This document shows positions 33,001-44,300 of a DNA stretch of 64,000 bases, piece by piece. The position numbers and the translations under genes are program-made. A model generated the notes under the pieces. The model made no database searches, was not told the DNA's origin, and saw only the letters and a program-made list of their open reading frames with translations. The first letter of the stretch is position 1. Every line of letters starts with the position of its first letter. This DNA is from Amoebophrya sp. A120 (taxonomy: Eukaryota; Sar; Dinophyceae; Syndiniales; Amoebophryaceae). The stretch spans positions 13,718,664-13,782,663 of the forward strand of contig CAJINV010000001.1 in NCBI GenBank assembly GCA_905178155.1. The letters are read 5' to 3'.

Positions 33001-36000
33001 GAGTCCCTGGGCGTGAAAATCATTCTACCGAAGAAACTCAAGAAACGTGAGAAGCCGCGGCTCCGTATGCGCGTCGCTGACAATGACGGCAGTACAACGA
33101 CGGCTGCCGACGCCGGCGCCTCTAGCCGCACCCCGGGGTTCGCAACCATGTCCGACAATTTGAGCTTCAACTGGACGGTCGCGATTGGGGACAAGGATGT
33201 TTCCATTGAGGAGTTTGAGAAGATGGTGGAAAAGCAGAACGGGCTGGTGAAGTTTAACGACCAGTTTCTGATGATCGATCCCGCGGAGATGAAGCAGCTG
33301 TTCCAGAGAGCGAAGCAGGTGCAGAAGGACAAAAAGAAACTTAGCAACTTCGAAGTTGCCCAGGCGGCGTTGGGTTGTCCGCACGTCTTGGGCAAAGACG
33401 TCGAGTGTCTCGTGGACGACAAAGTGGCGCAACTTGTGCAGCAGAAGCTGTCTTTCGACGGTCACGGCGCGGACGCGAGAAGCGTGCGGTTCCCGCTGTA
33501 CGCCCGGCCGGTTGTCGAGAAGTGCATTTTGAAAGTCGGGGAGGAACTGGAAGGCAAGATCTACCCGGAATTGCTCGAAGTGGCCTGTCTGCACGACGGC
33601 CAGACGTTTGACGCGGAGCGCGAGATGAACGGCATCCAGCGCTCGGAGCATCAGACTCCCGTCGTGAAACTGCTCGTTTCCACTTCAAACAAGCGACAGC
33701 ACTTCGCGAAACTCAAGTTCGGAGCACCGACGGAAAAAAAGGCAAGCGCTCAACAAGAAGAAGCCGCCGCTCCGGCAGGCCGCGCAGCGACTTCTTCGCA
33801 ATATTACAACTCCGTCGGGTCGTTGCAATCTACTTTGAAGGCTGGTGGCAGCGGCCAACCAGGTTTGATGCACCGCACGTTATCTGACACGGGTACCTCG
33901 TCCTTGTTGCTCAACGTCTGCTTCAAGGACATGTGGAGACATGGCAGCGTGCAGGAAAGCGAAAAATATGTCGACAACCCGTTCACGCGTGGTCCAATCA
34001 GCAAACGCCACCCACCCCGACTGAACGCGAAAGTGCAGGGCTTCATTGATGCGCTGCAGCTACTGCTGACTGGACGAGGACAAAGCGCCCCTGCTGGGGT
34101 GCCGCAGGGTCTTGGCGGTCTGTTTCCTGGCGGCGCGCCCCAAGTAAAGGAACTCGAGACCGCCCGCGAACTACCCACTTCCTTCGAAAAATTTTCCGAT
34201 GACGAGCTGAGCGAAGTGTTTCACCGGCTGAAGGTCGCAGCGCGGCCAGTGCTTGCAGCGCAAGAAGTCAACGTGTTGTTCCGCGAGTTGAAAGAGATCG
34301 TAACCGCCGCGGCGGAAAATCCAGCGGTTAAACTTGCCGGACAGGACTATGAATCTTGCGAGGAACAAAGCAGCTCGGAGCAGTTTTCGTCGGGTGATGT
34401 GAACAAACCTGTGTGTGATCAGGAAGCGTCCTCGCCGAAGGAAGCTTTCCCCGTCCCTCCGGACCTGTGTGCCAACCTCCGCGAGTATCAGAAGCGCGGC
34501 TTCCAGTGGCTGTGCCACAACATCGATTTCGGCTTCGGTTGCATCTTGGCGGACGACATGGGGCTGGGAAAAACGGTCCAGGTGCTCACGGCCATTTTGC
34601 ACTTCCGCAACGCGATCGCGGGCTTCCCCATGCAGATGCCCCAAGCAGGTGGTCCTTTCGTCGCTGGTGGAGGTCCTAACACCGCTGCACCAGCAGTGCC
34701 CGCTACTCAAGTTTTTCCCGGGCTTTCGCAAAAGGGCCAGCCTTTCCGGGTTTTGGTCGTTTGTCCAACTTCTCTGGTCGACAACTGGTGCGCCGAGGCT
34801 GCCAAATTCACGCCTTCGCTTCGCGTCATCCAGTACCACGGCGGCCAGCGCGCGGCGGCGCTACAAAAGTTACTCGGACATAAGGTCGACGAGTCCTCTT
34901 CCAAGACCGCGGGGAAAAAGGCAAGCATGAAGACGGCGAAAGGGAAGTCGAAAGCAATGAAAGCTCTTCCTCCTCCAGCTGATGCAAGTACAATGTCAGG
35001 CGCTGCTGCTCCATTAGGCTCGCCCTCGTCCTCTGCGGCTGGTGACACGACGACGTCCAATGCTGACAACCAGGCACAGCCGGGTGCAACTGCTTCGACG
35101 CAGACTTCCCAGCTGGCGGAGCAGCAGCTGCCCGAGGTCATCGTCACCTCCCTTGGTACCGCGCGTTCCGACGCCGCGCAGCTGTCAAAGATCGACTGGT
35201 TTTTGCTCGTGCTGGACGAAGCGCAGGCCATCAAGAATCCCTCGTCACAGCAAACCAAGGCGCTGAAGAGTATCCCGGCCAGGCACTACCTGGCGATGAG
35301 TGGGACCCCCGTGGAGAATCGCCTCCTCGAGTACTGGAGCATCTTCGACTTTGTCAACAAGGGATACCTGGGTGACACCGCGGGAAGTTTCGCGAAGACC
35401 TACGCCCGACCGATCGAGAAGGATGGCTGTCGGGAGACGCTGCAGCAGTTTCATCGTGTGACGCAACCCTTCTTGCTCCGCCGGTTGAAAACGGACAAGC
35501 AGATCATCAAGGACCTCCCCGACAAGGTCTACTGCGACGAGAAATGCGGGTTGAGCAAGGAGCAGGCCAGCTTGTACCAGGCTCTGGTCGAGCACTGCAT
35601 GGGGAACATCGAGGGAAAAAGCAAGAGGAAGCAGGGAGCGCAGTCGGACGCTGAGGTGCTCGTCGGCCACGTCGCGGCGGCCGCGGAGGATCACGCGGCG
35701 CGCGCAGAGCAGGCGGGACCTGCACGGAAGCGGCGCAAGATGGGGAGCAGCAGCGCAGCTGGCGGGGCGGGAGCTGCGTCCCTCGGGGGGGAAGTCGACG
35801 CGGTCACGAGTGCGAAGGTCGATGCGGTCATGGATCACGAACAGAACAGTCTGAAACCGAGTGGCATGTCCGGAATTCAGCGCAAGGGCATGGTACTGAA
35901 AATGATCACCGGCTTGAAGCAGATCTGCAACCACCCGGCACTGTACCTGAAGCAGCACGATCGGCATCGGACCACAAATAGTCCTCCGCGAGTGCGAAAA

Positions 36001-37584
36001 GCGAGCAGTAGCGCCGCCGCTGCGGGTGCTGGGCGATCGAGCAAGGCTGTAGCGGGAAAAAATGGAGTGGCAGCAGCAGGCGCAAATGCTGCGACAAATA
36101 ATGTAGTTTCATCGTCGACCGAGAAGCAGGCGATCAACATGGCAACGCGGTCGGGAAAATGTGAAGTTTTGTTGCAGCTTTTAGAGAACATTCTAAATGC
36201 CGACCCCACGGACAAGGTAAGTACTTACTGACACGGTTTTTCTTGCATGAAGGTGATGGCACGACTCGAAGCTGGTGTCTTCAAAGTACTTTATGATTTA
36301 CGAGTTGCCTCGCTTGTTGAGGTCAGGACATGCGATCTTCACATTCCACGCATTTTCTTCCATTGCTTTTCCGTGTAGTTGTGTAAACTGTTTTCACATT
36401 GCATCACCTTTAATTCGTATAACCCCTCGACTATTTCTATTTCAGGTTCTGATTTTCACGCAGTATGTCGGCATGGGTGTTCTGTTGCAGGCCATGCTGC
36501 GGAAAAAGTTTGACCTGGATAACGTGCCCTTTTTTCATGGAGGGCTCTCTAAGGAGGAGCGGTCCCGCCTGGTGAACACGTTTCAAGACGTGGAACACAA
36601 CTTGGCCGCAAATGCCTCCGGGAAAAAGAAACCTACCGCGACGAGATCATCTCCTAGCTCCGCGCGCATTCTGCTGATCAGTCTGCGTGCTGGCGGGACG
36701 GGGCTCAACTTGACCAAGGCTTCGCACGTGATTCATTTTGACCACTGGTGGAACCCGGTATCAAATGCAAAAGTGTCTGGGTCTGGAAGAATGCAACTTG
36801 TATTATGCTAAATCTCCAGTTTTGACCACGTCGGGAGGGAGTTTCTCATGCAGGACAAGCATGAAATTGAAAGAGATCGCACAGAATCTGTCATGCTAGG
36901 TCCTGCATTCCAGACCTCATGGGTCATGGAAGAGCTGCGTGACAAGTCGCGCACTCTTCCAGTCCCAGACATTTTTGCATTTGATACCCGGCGGTGGAGG
37001 ACCAAGCCACGGACCGCGCGTACCGAATCGGCCAGACGAAGAAGGTTTTTGTGTACCGGTTGCTCACCAACGGAACACTGGAGGATCGGATCATGCAAAT
37101 GGTGCAGAAAAAGCGGAAGTATCCTGTGCAAACGTGGTTCTTGTTGTACCACTTAGCCGCGGACCAATTCACTGCCTCAGACAATAAAACGCAACAATGA
37201 CTTTTACTGCAAGTAGCTCACATGAAGAAAACCATTTCTGTGCAGGATTTGGATTGGTGTTTTTGGAGCATGACTTTGTTTGTGTTTCGAACTTGGACGT
37301 GGCAAGGTCATTTGTAGTCTGGTCTATGGACTTGGACTTCTAGTCCTAGCCTCTAAGTGTGCGTCGAACAAGATGCTTTTGTCCTGCATAGGAATCTGCA
37401 GGAGTTAGCGGTTACCTCCGCCGAGACGTGGCTCACGGAGATGTCTTCAGAGGAATTGCGGGACTTGGTATCGCTCGGCAGCGGAAGTACGGTCGCCAGC
37501 AGTTTGGCAAACACGCTGCCCGCGGCTGCACCGGTGGGGGGCGTGCGCATAGTACAGTCGGTGGAGGAAATGGATGTGTCGTGA
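30046..37584 (+). CDS. Giant SWIM-finger SNF2-family ATPase, bacterial type
   Basis: Join 30046..36216, 36446..36758, 36992..37118, 37392..37584, 2267 residues. Introns 1 and 3 are GT-AG (GTAAGT...TTTCAG; GTATCC...CATAG); intron 2 is an introner. A SWIM zinc finger (C138-x-C140...C147-x-H149) is followed by ~1300 residues of poorly conserved, partly low-complexity sequence. The ATPase follows: [20 protein letters not shown] (K1509), [19 protein letters not shown] (D1724-E1725), [25 protein letters not shown], then [29 protein letters not shown], and motif [12 protein letters not shown]. The C-terminal [17 protein letters not shown] is typical of bacterial SWIM/SNF2 proteins. Such enzymes translocate on duplex DNA; the cellular role is unknown. 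Long Ala/Ser/Lys inserts lie between motifs Ia and II and before motif IV. Confidence 0.85.
36759..36991 (+). mobile_element. Introner element, family 1, inside SNF2 motif region (IE5)
   Basis: Left end TATCAAATGCAAAAGTGTCT, right end CAGACATTTTTGCATTTGAT. ACCCGG is duplicated at 36753-36758 and 36986-36991. Excision of 233 bp rebuilds [20 protein letters not shown], the conserved SNF2 motif V-VI junction, which proves that it must be removed precisely. The right half is almost identical to IE4. Confidence 0.9.
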
Positions 37585-38456
37585 GCAAACGGCCACCTGT
37601 TTGCAAAATTGCAGTCTCGTCGGGGGTGGAACCGTGGCAGAGGAAGTGTGGACATGCTTTTACGTGATCTACAGAAAAAAATTTCTGGCTTTTTTGAGAG
37701 TGCGTATAGCCGTACTGAAACTAGAAACGAAGTGTGCAGCTACTAACGACTGCCCCACTCCAACCGACGGTCAGACGAATTCCATTCTCGACAATATGCC
37801 CGCATCGGTTTGTGATGCGTACGCACGACTGCTATCAAGTTCGTTGATTAAAGCTAAGTGGTAAACTTTCTACTAATGAGCGCCATGACTTCCCAAGATC
37901 GTTTGATTTTCGTACCAGCCCCAGCGTTTTGGGTTGATCAGACCTAAGAAAGTGTTTTCCATCGCGCCTCTGCGCCTGTTCGCGTTTGCGAGTTTCGGCC
38001 CGCCGGGCAGAGGAGGCTCCCGGCCCGCTCGTGGTGCTCGTCGTCATGTTCTCAACGAATTTGGAAGTACTCGTCTTTCCTCGTTTTCGTTCTCGCTATT
38101 GAATGTCAAGAAGCCTTTCATCTTGCTCGTCCTCGACGAAAAAATCGCTGGGTCAGGTCGTTTCATTCATCGTCTAATCTTTTCGCAAAAAAGAATAACA
38201 AAATGTATCGATATTATCGGAAAGGGGCTCGATTGGTATTCTCTTTTGGGATTGGGGCCTCTTGCATGGTAGGCGAGAGACGAAAGAAAATGTAAAAAAA
38301 AAAATACGTCGTAATCGTACTCGACATCTTCCCTCATATTCTTTTCACACAGACAATTGACCACAGATAGTTGCACACAAGAATCGGGTTTTTTTTCGCA
38401 GAGATGTGAGTCCGCAAAATTATTGTAGGACAATAAAAACTACTACCACCTCCAAC
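37585..38456. other. Intergenic, nothing recognised
   Basis: 870 bp. Frames present (for example from 37934) lack coding-like composition. No repeats. Confidence 0.4.
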
Positions 38457-40631
38457 ATGCCAACAGCAAGAACACTGTTCCCTTCGCGATTTCGGCCGCG
38501 GCTGCGCATGTGGCAACTTTCTCTGGTTCTCGCCGCGCTCGCAAAGCAGCATGTCGTCGTGGCGCCGGAAGAAGGCACCGCAGCGGATGACCAGCTGAAC
38601 GCTGAAAAACAAGAGAGCTGCGATGTTGCGGATCCCACTGCCGTTCCGGATCGCGTTCGCGGAGTAGATCACCACCCGCAGGGGTATTTGGAAACGGAGT
38701 TTACCGACCCGACCGACTTTGATGTTAATGCCGAGCCTACTTCTGCTACAACTTCAACTTCTTCAAACGTGGCGGGTGGACAAGATAATCAAGAAACAAC
38801 AACGCTGCAGACATCAGCGATTCTGGAGCTGGACCAGCTCGAGGAGCTGAAGAGGAACGACAAGCAGGATTTATTTGATGAAACTTCTGCGCCCGGTGTG
38901 GTCGTGAGAGGTGAGACGTTGACAAACTACAACCTCGCTGACGATATGAGCAGTGACGCTGGCAGTGTGCTCCACCTCGCATCCACTTCTCGTAGAAGTT
39001 CTTCTACCGGGCGAGGGAATGCTGGCATGATCTCGCAGGTCGCGGCGGACAGTACTAGCCAGTGGGACTCGTCGTATAAGAACGAAAATTGGAACCCGGG
39101 TACGCAGAAGCCGTTCAGGCCCGATGTGAGGACCCGTGAAGACCGAGGTGTGCCAACCAAAGAAGAGCGGAAGGAGGCACACCCATACTACCGCGAGATC
39201 ACCGACGAAGGGAAGCCGTCGAAGATTCACAACGGCCACCTTTGTATCTGCACGAGCCCGGACGCCGCCGGAAAATTTGACGAGAGCGAACCGCTGCAGT
39301 ATTACGTGGCCTTCGCCTACCCGGACATGCTCGACCAGGCGGTGGCGTGGTGGCGGAAGAACTACAAGAGTACCGCGGAGAAGTTGCCGACGTACGACGT
39401 GACTGAGTTCCGGGATCACGACGCCAAGTGGGACGCTGTGCCTGGTAGCGCGACCGTCCGCAATGCAGTGGGAGCGGACCCGATGCGTGGCTACCGGAAC
39501 TCCCTCCCGCTGGACGCAAACAAGTCGCTCCCAAAACTGGACGCCGAACGGTTCAAGCAACTGGCCGCGCGTGAACAACGCAATCGGAAGCAAATGTACA
39601 AGGAGTTCAAAGTGAGAGAGTTCCTGCGCCGGGTCCGGGGTGGGCGGGGAAAAACGGGCAACGAAGAACGCTACCGGCGCATGCGGTCGCAGGAGTACAG
39701 TGTGGAGTGGGCGAGTTGGTTTGAACTTTGGTTGATGTCCGAGAAGTACATTGTCCCCGTCGTGCCCGAGGACCGGGATGGGTTGATTCACCAGGAGGAT
39801 CTGAAGCGACAGAAGACGCAAGAGCCGTTTCAAAAGGTGAAAATTTACACCCGGAGGACCTGCTTCGGGGGGCAGCCCGTTGTCGATGTGAAGAGCCGCC
39901 CGACGCGAGGGTCCAGAGAGGAATTTACTTGCAACAATTGGGAGCAGAGCTCCCAGTCCGCGCTGGGGTGGGTAAACTGGGCCCAGCTGTGCCCAAAGGC
40001 GATGAAGTTCGGGCCCGACGACCGGTCCGGGGTCGATCTTTACGAGCTTGTGCTGCGGAAGCATCTGATGGATTTTAGCGACGAAGAGTGGGACGACATA
40101 TCCTGTGCAAAAGTATCGTACTCGTATGGCAATCATGCATTACAAATCTTTTTTTTAAGGGAAAGCCGCATTACAAATTTCACTTCTCATGCTGAGGAAA
40201 CTTGTAATGCATTTATACGAGTACGATACTTTTGCAGTCCATACGACAGCGCGCGGGACGACGTGCTGAGAAACCTGATTGCCGACGGGACGGTGCGAGG
40301 GATTTCCCGGAATTTTCCGTTCAAGTTGATGCTGCTCAAGTGCGTGAAGGAAGGATTCGAAGACCACTTTGTAGTGGAAGTGACCGACCAGGAGGCTGAA
40401 GACGCGTACGAGGACACATACGACGTCGAAAAATGGAACACGAACCGGCTCGGCATCTGGAACGGTCTGGATCCCACGTGGCGCTGGAGATGGAGAAGTG
40501 GGGGAGGTAAGCTCTACCGCTTTGCCCCGGCGCACGTGCGCCAGAAGTGCAAAAAGTCGTGCAGAGTCCTCGACCTGGAGTACAACAGCGACAGCGTGCA
40601 GCCCTACATCGAGAAGCGGAAGGAGCGGTAG
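38457..40631 (+). CDS. Secreted protein, unrecognised, with in-frame introner-like insert
   Basis: 724 codons as a continuous frame, or 674 residues if the 150 bp insert at 40098-40247 is spliced out. The start at 38457 gives a basic N-terminus and hydrophobic core (LRMWQLSLVLAALAKQHVVV), a likely signal peptide. Residues ~30-200 are acidic, Thr/Ser-rich low complexity. From ~240 there is a conserved-looking region with HLCICTSPDAAG, YVAFAYPDMLDQAVAWWRKN, EWASWFELWLMSEKYIVPVV, RRTCFGGQPVVDV, and near the end NGLDPTWRWRWRSGGGKLYR and CKKSCRVLDLEYNS. Few cysteines, many Trp/Arg. I do not recognise a family. The insert region reads as IIKSKN-like noise relative to its surroundings. Confidence 0.65.
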   Translation: MPTARTLFPSRFRPRLRMWQLSLVLAALAKQHVVVAPEEGTAADDQLNAEKQESCDVADPTAVPDRVRGVDHHPQGYLETEFTDPTDFDVNAEPTSATTSTSSNVAGGQDNQETTTLQTSAILELDQLEELKRNDKQDLFDETSAPGVVVRGETLTNYNLADDMSSDAGSVLHLASTSRRSSSTGRGNAGMISQVAADSTSQWDSSYKNENWNPGTQKPFRPDVRTREDRGVPTKEERKEAHPYYREITDEGKPSKIHNGHLCICTSPDAAGKFDESEPLQYYVAFAYPDMLDQAVAWWRKNYKSTAEKLPTYDVTEFRDHDAKWDAVPGSATVRNAVGADPMRGYRNSLPLDANKSLPKLDAERFKQLAAREQRNRKQMYKEFKVREFLRRVRGGRGKTGNEERYRRMRSQEYSVEWASWFELWLMSEKYIVPVVPEDRDGLIHQEDLKRQKTQEPFQKVKIYTRRTCFGGQPVVDVKSRPTRGSREEFTCNNWEQSSQSALGWVNWAQLCPKAMKFGPDDRSGVDLYELVLRKHLMDFSDEEWDDISCAKVSYSYGNHALQIFFLRESRITNFTSHAEETCNAFIRVRYFCSPYDSARDDVLRNLIADGTVRGISRNFPFKLMLLKCVKEGFEDHFVVEVTDQEAEDAYEDTYDVEKWNTNRLGIWNGLDPTWRWRWRSGGGKLYRFAPAHVRQKCKKSCRVLDLEYNSDSVQPYIEKRKER
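40098..40247 (+). mobile_element. Introner-like palindromic insert, distinct family (IE7)
   Basis: The left arm GCAAAAGTATCGTACTCGTA (from 40107) pairs with the right arm TACGAGTACGATACTTTTGC (ending 40235). Inside, ATGCATTACAA pairs with TTGTAATGCAT. ACGAC flanks at 40093-40097 and 40243-40247. Removing 150 bp with one copy gives ...EEWDD|SARDDVL in frame; the insert itself has no stop, so it could also be translated. A GT-AG cut (GTGCAA...TTGCAG) would shift the frame and hit a stop. Confidence 0.6.
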
Positions 40632-41399
40632 CCTGCAAAAAGGCGCATCGTGGTGCTCGCCGGAGCTCTAGACTGATTGTTGTAAGTAGAACAAGATGTT
40701 GATCTTATTTATGAGAATGTTGTCTTCATCATCGGGCCATTTTTGTCTGTACGCAAAAGTTGTGTCCCTAAAGGCGTGCGGGTTTCACATTCTTGTTGAC
40801 GGGCCCCATCACGATTGATAACGCGTAGTACATAAACGACATCAACAATGTGCGCAAAAGTGTGTGAGGAATGCTAATGCTACTACTGAAACTGAAATGA
40901 GTACAACAGATACAGAAACAAATAGAATTCGAGTATCCGTGAAGTTTTGAAAGTGGCAGTGTCCGTCGTGCAACGCGGAATATATCGGGGAGACGATTGC
41001 GACGGATTAAGTAAACAAATATCGTGTTGCGCGTCTTTGGTTTTGCAAGGACAGGTTCGTATGTTCTCGAGGACTTTTTTGTGAACGAGTTGGAAAGCGA
41101 CTTGATTCTGACCTGACCAAGGTTGTGATTCAGCATTCTCATTCTTCTGTCTTACTTCGAAGCGAGCACACATAGTGACTTTTGCGATCCTCGTGTTTAG
41201 TTTCGCGATTTGCATTTTGGAAACTGATGCTGACCCTCCTGCTTGTTCCGACTGATACTGATTTATTAGTGTGCTTCGCGAGAAGCCTGATCATCTTCGC
41301 TTCTGCAACTGCGGTAGAATGAATTATGCGCGTCGTCAGAAACAGGAACAGCTTGCTCCAATCTAGACGGTGAAGTTGTGGAGGAGAAGGAACGCAACA
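40632..41399. other. Intergenic upstream of the giant gene, nothing recognised
   Basis: 770 bp with no coding-like frame. The frame of the next gene is open from 41370 but has its first ATG at 41400. Confidence 0.4.
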
Positions 41400-44300
41400 A
41401 TGAAGGAAATCCAATTGGCGGACGTGGGGAAGATCAAAGTGGTTAGTGGGGGCGGCGGCCGTGATACCGAAGTCGATCAGCGCTCGTGGCCGCCGATAGA
41501 GGACCATGATCTGATCACACAACGGACAGGAGCCCAGCCGCTCCCCAATTGGATGCTGGACTTCCATCGCAGTCACAAGACCCAGCAGCGTTCAAGCAGT
41601 GGCCGTAGCAATGGCGTTGCTGAGAGATTGTATGCGCAGCTTTATCCGTTTCAGAAGGCTGGAGTGGATTTCATTGTGGACCGGAATTTTCGATGCTTGC
41701 TGGCTGACGACATGGGTACAGGCAAAACCGTACAAGGCCTGTGCTCCGCCTGCTTTTTTCGCGATAGGTGGCCAGTGCTGGTCCTGTGTCCGGCAAACGC
41801 CTTGCCGGTGTGGTTTGCGGAAGTGAAAAAATGGCTTCCGGATGTTCGTTTGCAGCAGGTGAAAACCGGAAAAGATGTTTTGGACGCGCACGCAGATATC
41901 GTCTTGATAACGCACGATCTAGCAAAAAGCCCCAACATGCAGTCACAGCTGCAGAGTCGGCCGGGCTCCGGTGGAGGTGCAAATCCGTATCAACTCGTAA
42001 TCGTGGATGAGGCACATCGGGCTAAAAACGACACAGCGAAGAGATCCGAAGCCCTGCGGGATCTGTCGCGCAAGGCGTTTGGCGCATTGTGGCTGACGGG
42101 AACTCCCGTCGAAAACACTGCTGTGGAGGCGTTTCCATCATTGGCAAACTACTACGAGAAACTCCCCCAAAACGAGTTTTTGCAGCGGTACAAGGGAGCA
42201 AGCAAGGCCAGGCTGCCTTTGCGAACAGCAGAGCTGTCTGCGCTGATGAAGTACTGCATGCTGCGTCGAAGCAAAAGAGACGTGTTGCCTGACTTGCCTC
42301 GGAAGACGCGCGAGGTCGTCAAGCAAGATTTCACACGAGATTGCTTGGGCGTTGCTTTTGTGTCTGGCATAGGTTCCGGAAATTCAAACTCGCAGCAGGC
42401 AGACGAAATGGAAAAAGGCGGCGAGAGTACGATGGAAAAGTTCCGAAAAGCTGGCGAAGTCAAGGTTCCGTGGATCAAGGAGCGAGTAAAGCAGATGTGT
42501 AAACTCTCGGTGAAAAGCAAAGTGAAGTTCTTGGTCTTCCACCACCACGAGCACGTCGGTAACGAAGTTGAAGCGAGTTTCAAAGAAGCCGGTACTCCGT
42601 ACGTGCGAATCAACGGAAAAACCCGAACCGAGGATCGACAGAGATTGGTCGAGAGGTTCCAAACAGACGAAGCAGTTCGGGGTGCGGTGCTGTCGATAAC
42701 GGCGTGCGGAGAAGCAATGACCTTGACCGCGGCGAATTACGCGTTGTTTGCCGAGCTGTACTGGAAATCAACTTCTTTGGAACAAGCAGAGGACCGCATG
42801 CATCGAATCGGGCAGCGAAATCCAGTCAACATAACATATCTTTGTGCTCGGAACACACTGGACGAACGCATCGTCGATCTTTTGGACAAGAAGGAACAGT
42901 TGCGGACGCATGTCGTCGATGGGCGGTCGCAGCGGTTCTACGACGAGATGAATGCGGCGGTGGTAGTCGCCCCTCCCTGTGTTAGTTCCGAGGATCAGCT
43001 GCAGCAGGAACTTTCCAATGATAGTAGGAGCAGCAGTAGCACAAGCACTGGAAGGAGATTTGCACTCACCGATGAAGCAGAGTCGCGTACTCGGGAAGAC
43101 CGCGAACAAACACATTTATTAACGCAAGTGACCGACTCACCTCGCATGCCTCTTGTTGAAGAAGACCGGTTGTCCTGCCAGTCCTCAAACAGTAGGAGGA
43201 CTACGACGCGAGAAGACCACCACCCCTGTGAACCGTTGCAGCAAGATGAAGCTGGCACAGATAGCCGGAGCTTGCCACCTGTGGATGATTCGTCTGGAAT
43301 GTACTCTGAGCCATGGAATCACAGTACTGCTCGTCCTTCCTGCAATAGTACTACAGAGCAACATCAAAGCAGTAGCAGATTCGAAACGGCACCTCCGGCT
43401 CTGGGTGCAGCTGTAGCAGAATTTCGGCCGACGATTGATGTGCGGGACGGGCAATGTCGTGCCCATTCAAGTCATCCTCCGTCATCTTGTACGACTACCG
43501 AAGGCAGCGGTGGGCTATCCTCGTGGTTGCAGCGAAAATTTTCCTCGTTGTCGAGCCCGACCTGCTCTCCCGAAGCGTTATTTTCCTCTAGTCCAGCTTT
43601 GACGACTCCGACTCCCACACCCGCTGGCACTGTTTTGGCGTCCTCGGAAGGAACGACTGGACCCGGAGTTCAGCATTTTACGGAGTGTAGAGGCGGCGAG
43701 ATGTTGCGCGGCAATTCATCACTGTCACCAAACACACGAATGTTCCATGAATTGGTCGACGAGGTTGCACACTCGGAAGAGAGACGTGATCAAAACTTTG
43801 TTGAGATTTTCCCCGACATGCAAGATGCTGCGTCGCCTACCTCCTCGTCGTCCCGCACCGGTCACATCACGCGCACCTACCAAGACGTAATGCAAATGTC
43901 TCACCTGCTTGCACATGCTCTCGAGGATCGACTACAGTCCGCAGACACTGTCCACTCTTGTGAAGCTGGCGCTTGGCTGAAAATTGCCGTGGACGTTCCC
44001 GTTCAAAGCGCTTTCTTTCTGCCTCTCCTGGCGGCGATTAGTCGAATTCACGCAACGGCCTGCTTTTTGACGCCCCGGCTTGGCTCGCATAGCGCGGATA
44101 TGAACGAAAAGGCGAAACTTCGTAATTTTCGAACCTGCGAGGAATTGCGGCCCCAGATTCAGATTACGGAGGATTTTTGCCGCCGTTTCGAACGCTACGA
44201 GGAAAAAGGATGGTATGACTTCCACCAGAATCGGAGCAGTGCTCGCGCGTCTCAGGATGATCGCCGCCTCCACAGTGGCGTGTTCTGCCTTGCTTACACA

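Noticed and set aside
30046-37584. Bacterial contamination as source of the SNF2 gene
   Set aside because: Two GT-AG introns and a family-1 introner interrupt it, and codon and base use match its neighbours.
38871-40136. 421-codon minus-strand frame
   Set aside because: Antisense shadow of the secreted protein at 38457; no motif or signal.
40105-40237. GT-AG intron GTGCAA...TTGCAG in the 38457 gene
   Set aside because: Removing 133 bp shifts the frame and meets a stop at once. The 150 bp excision at ACGAC fits better.
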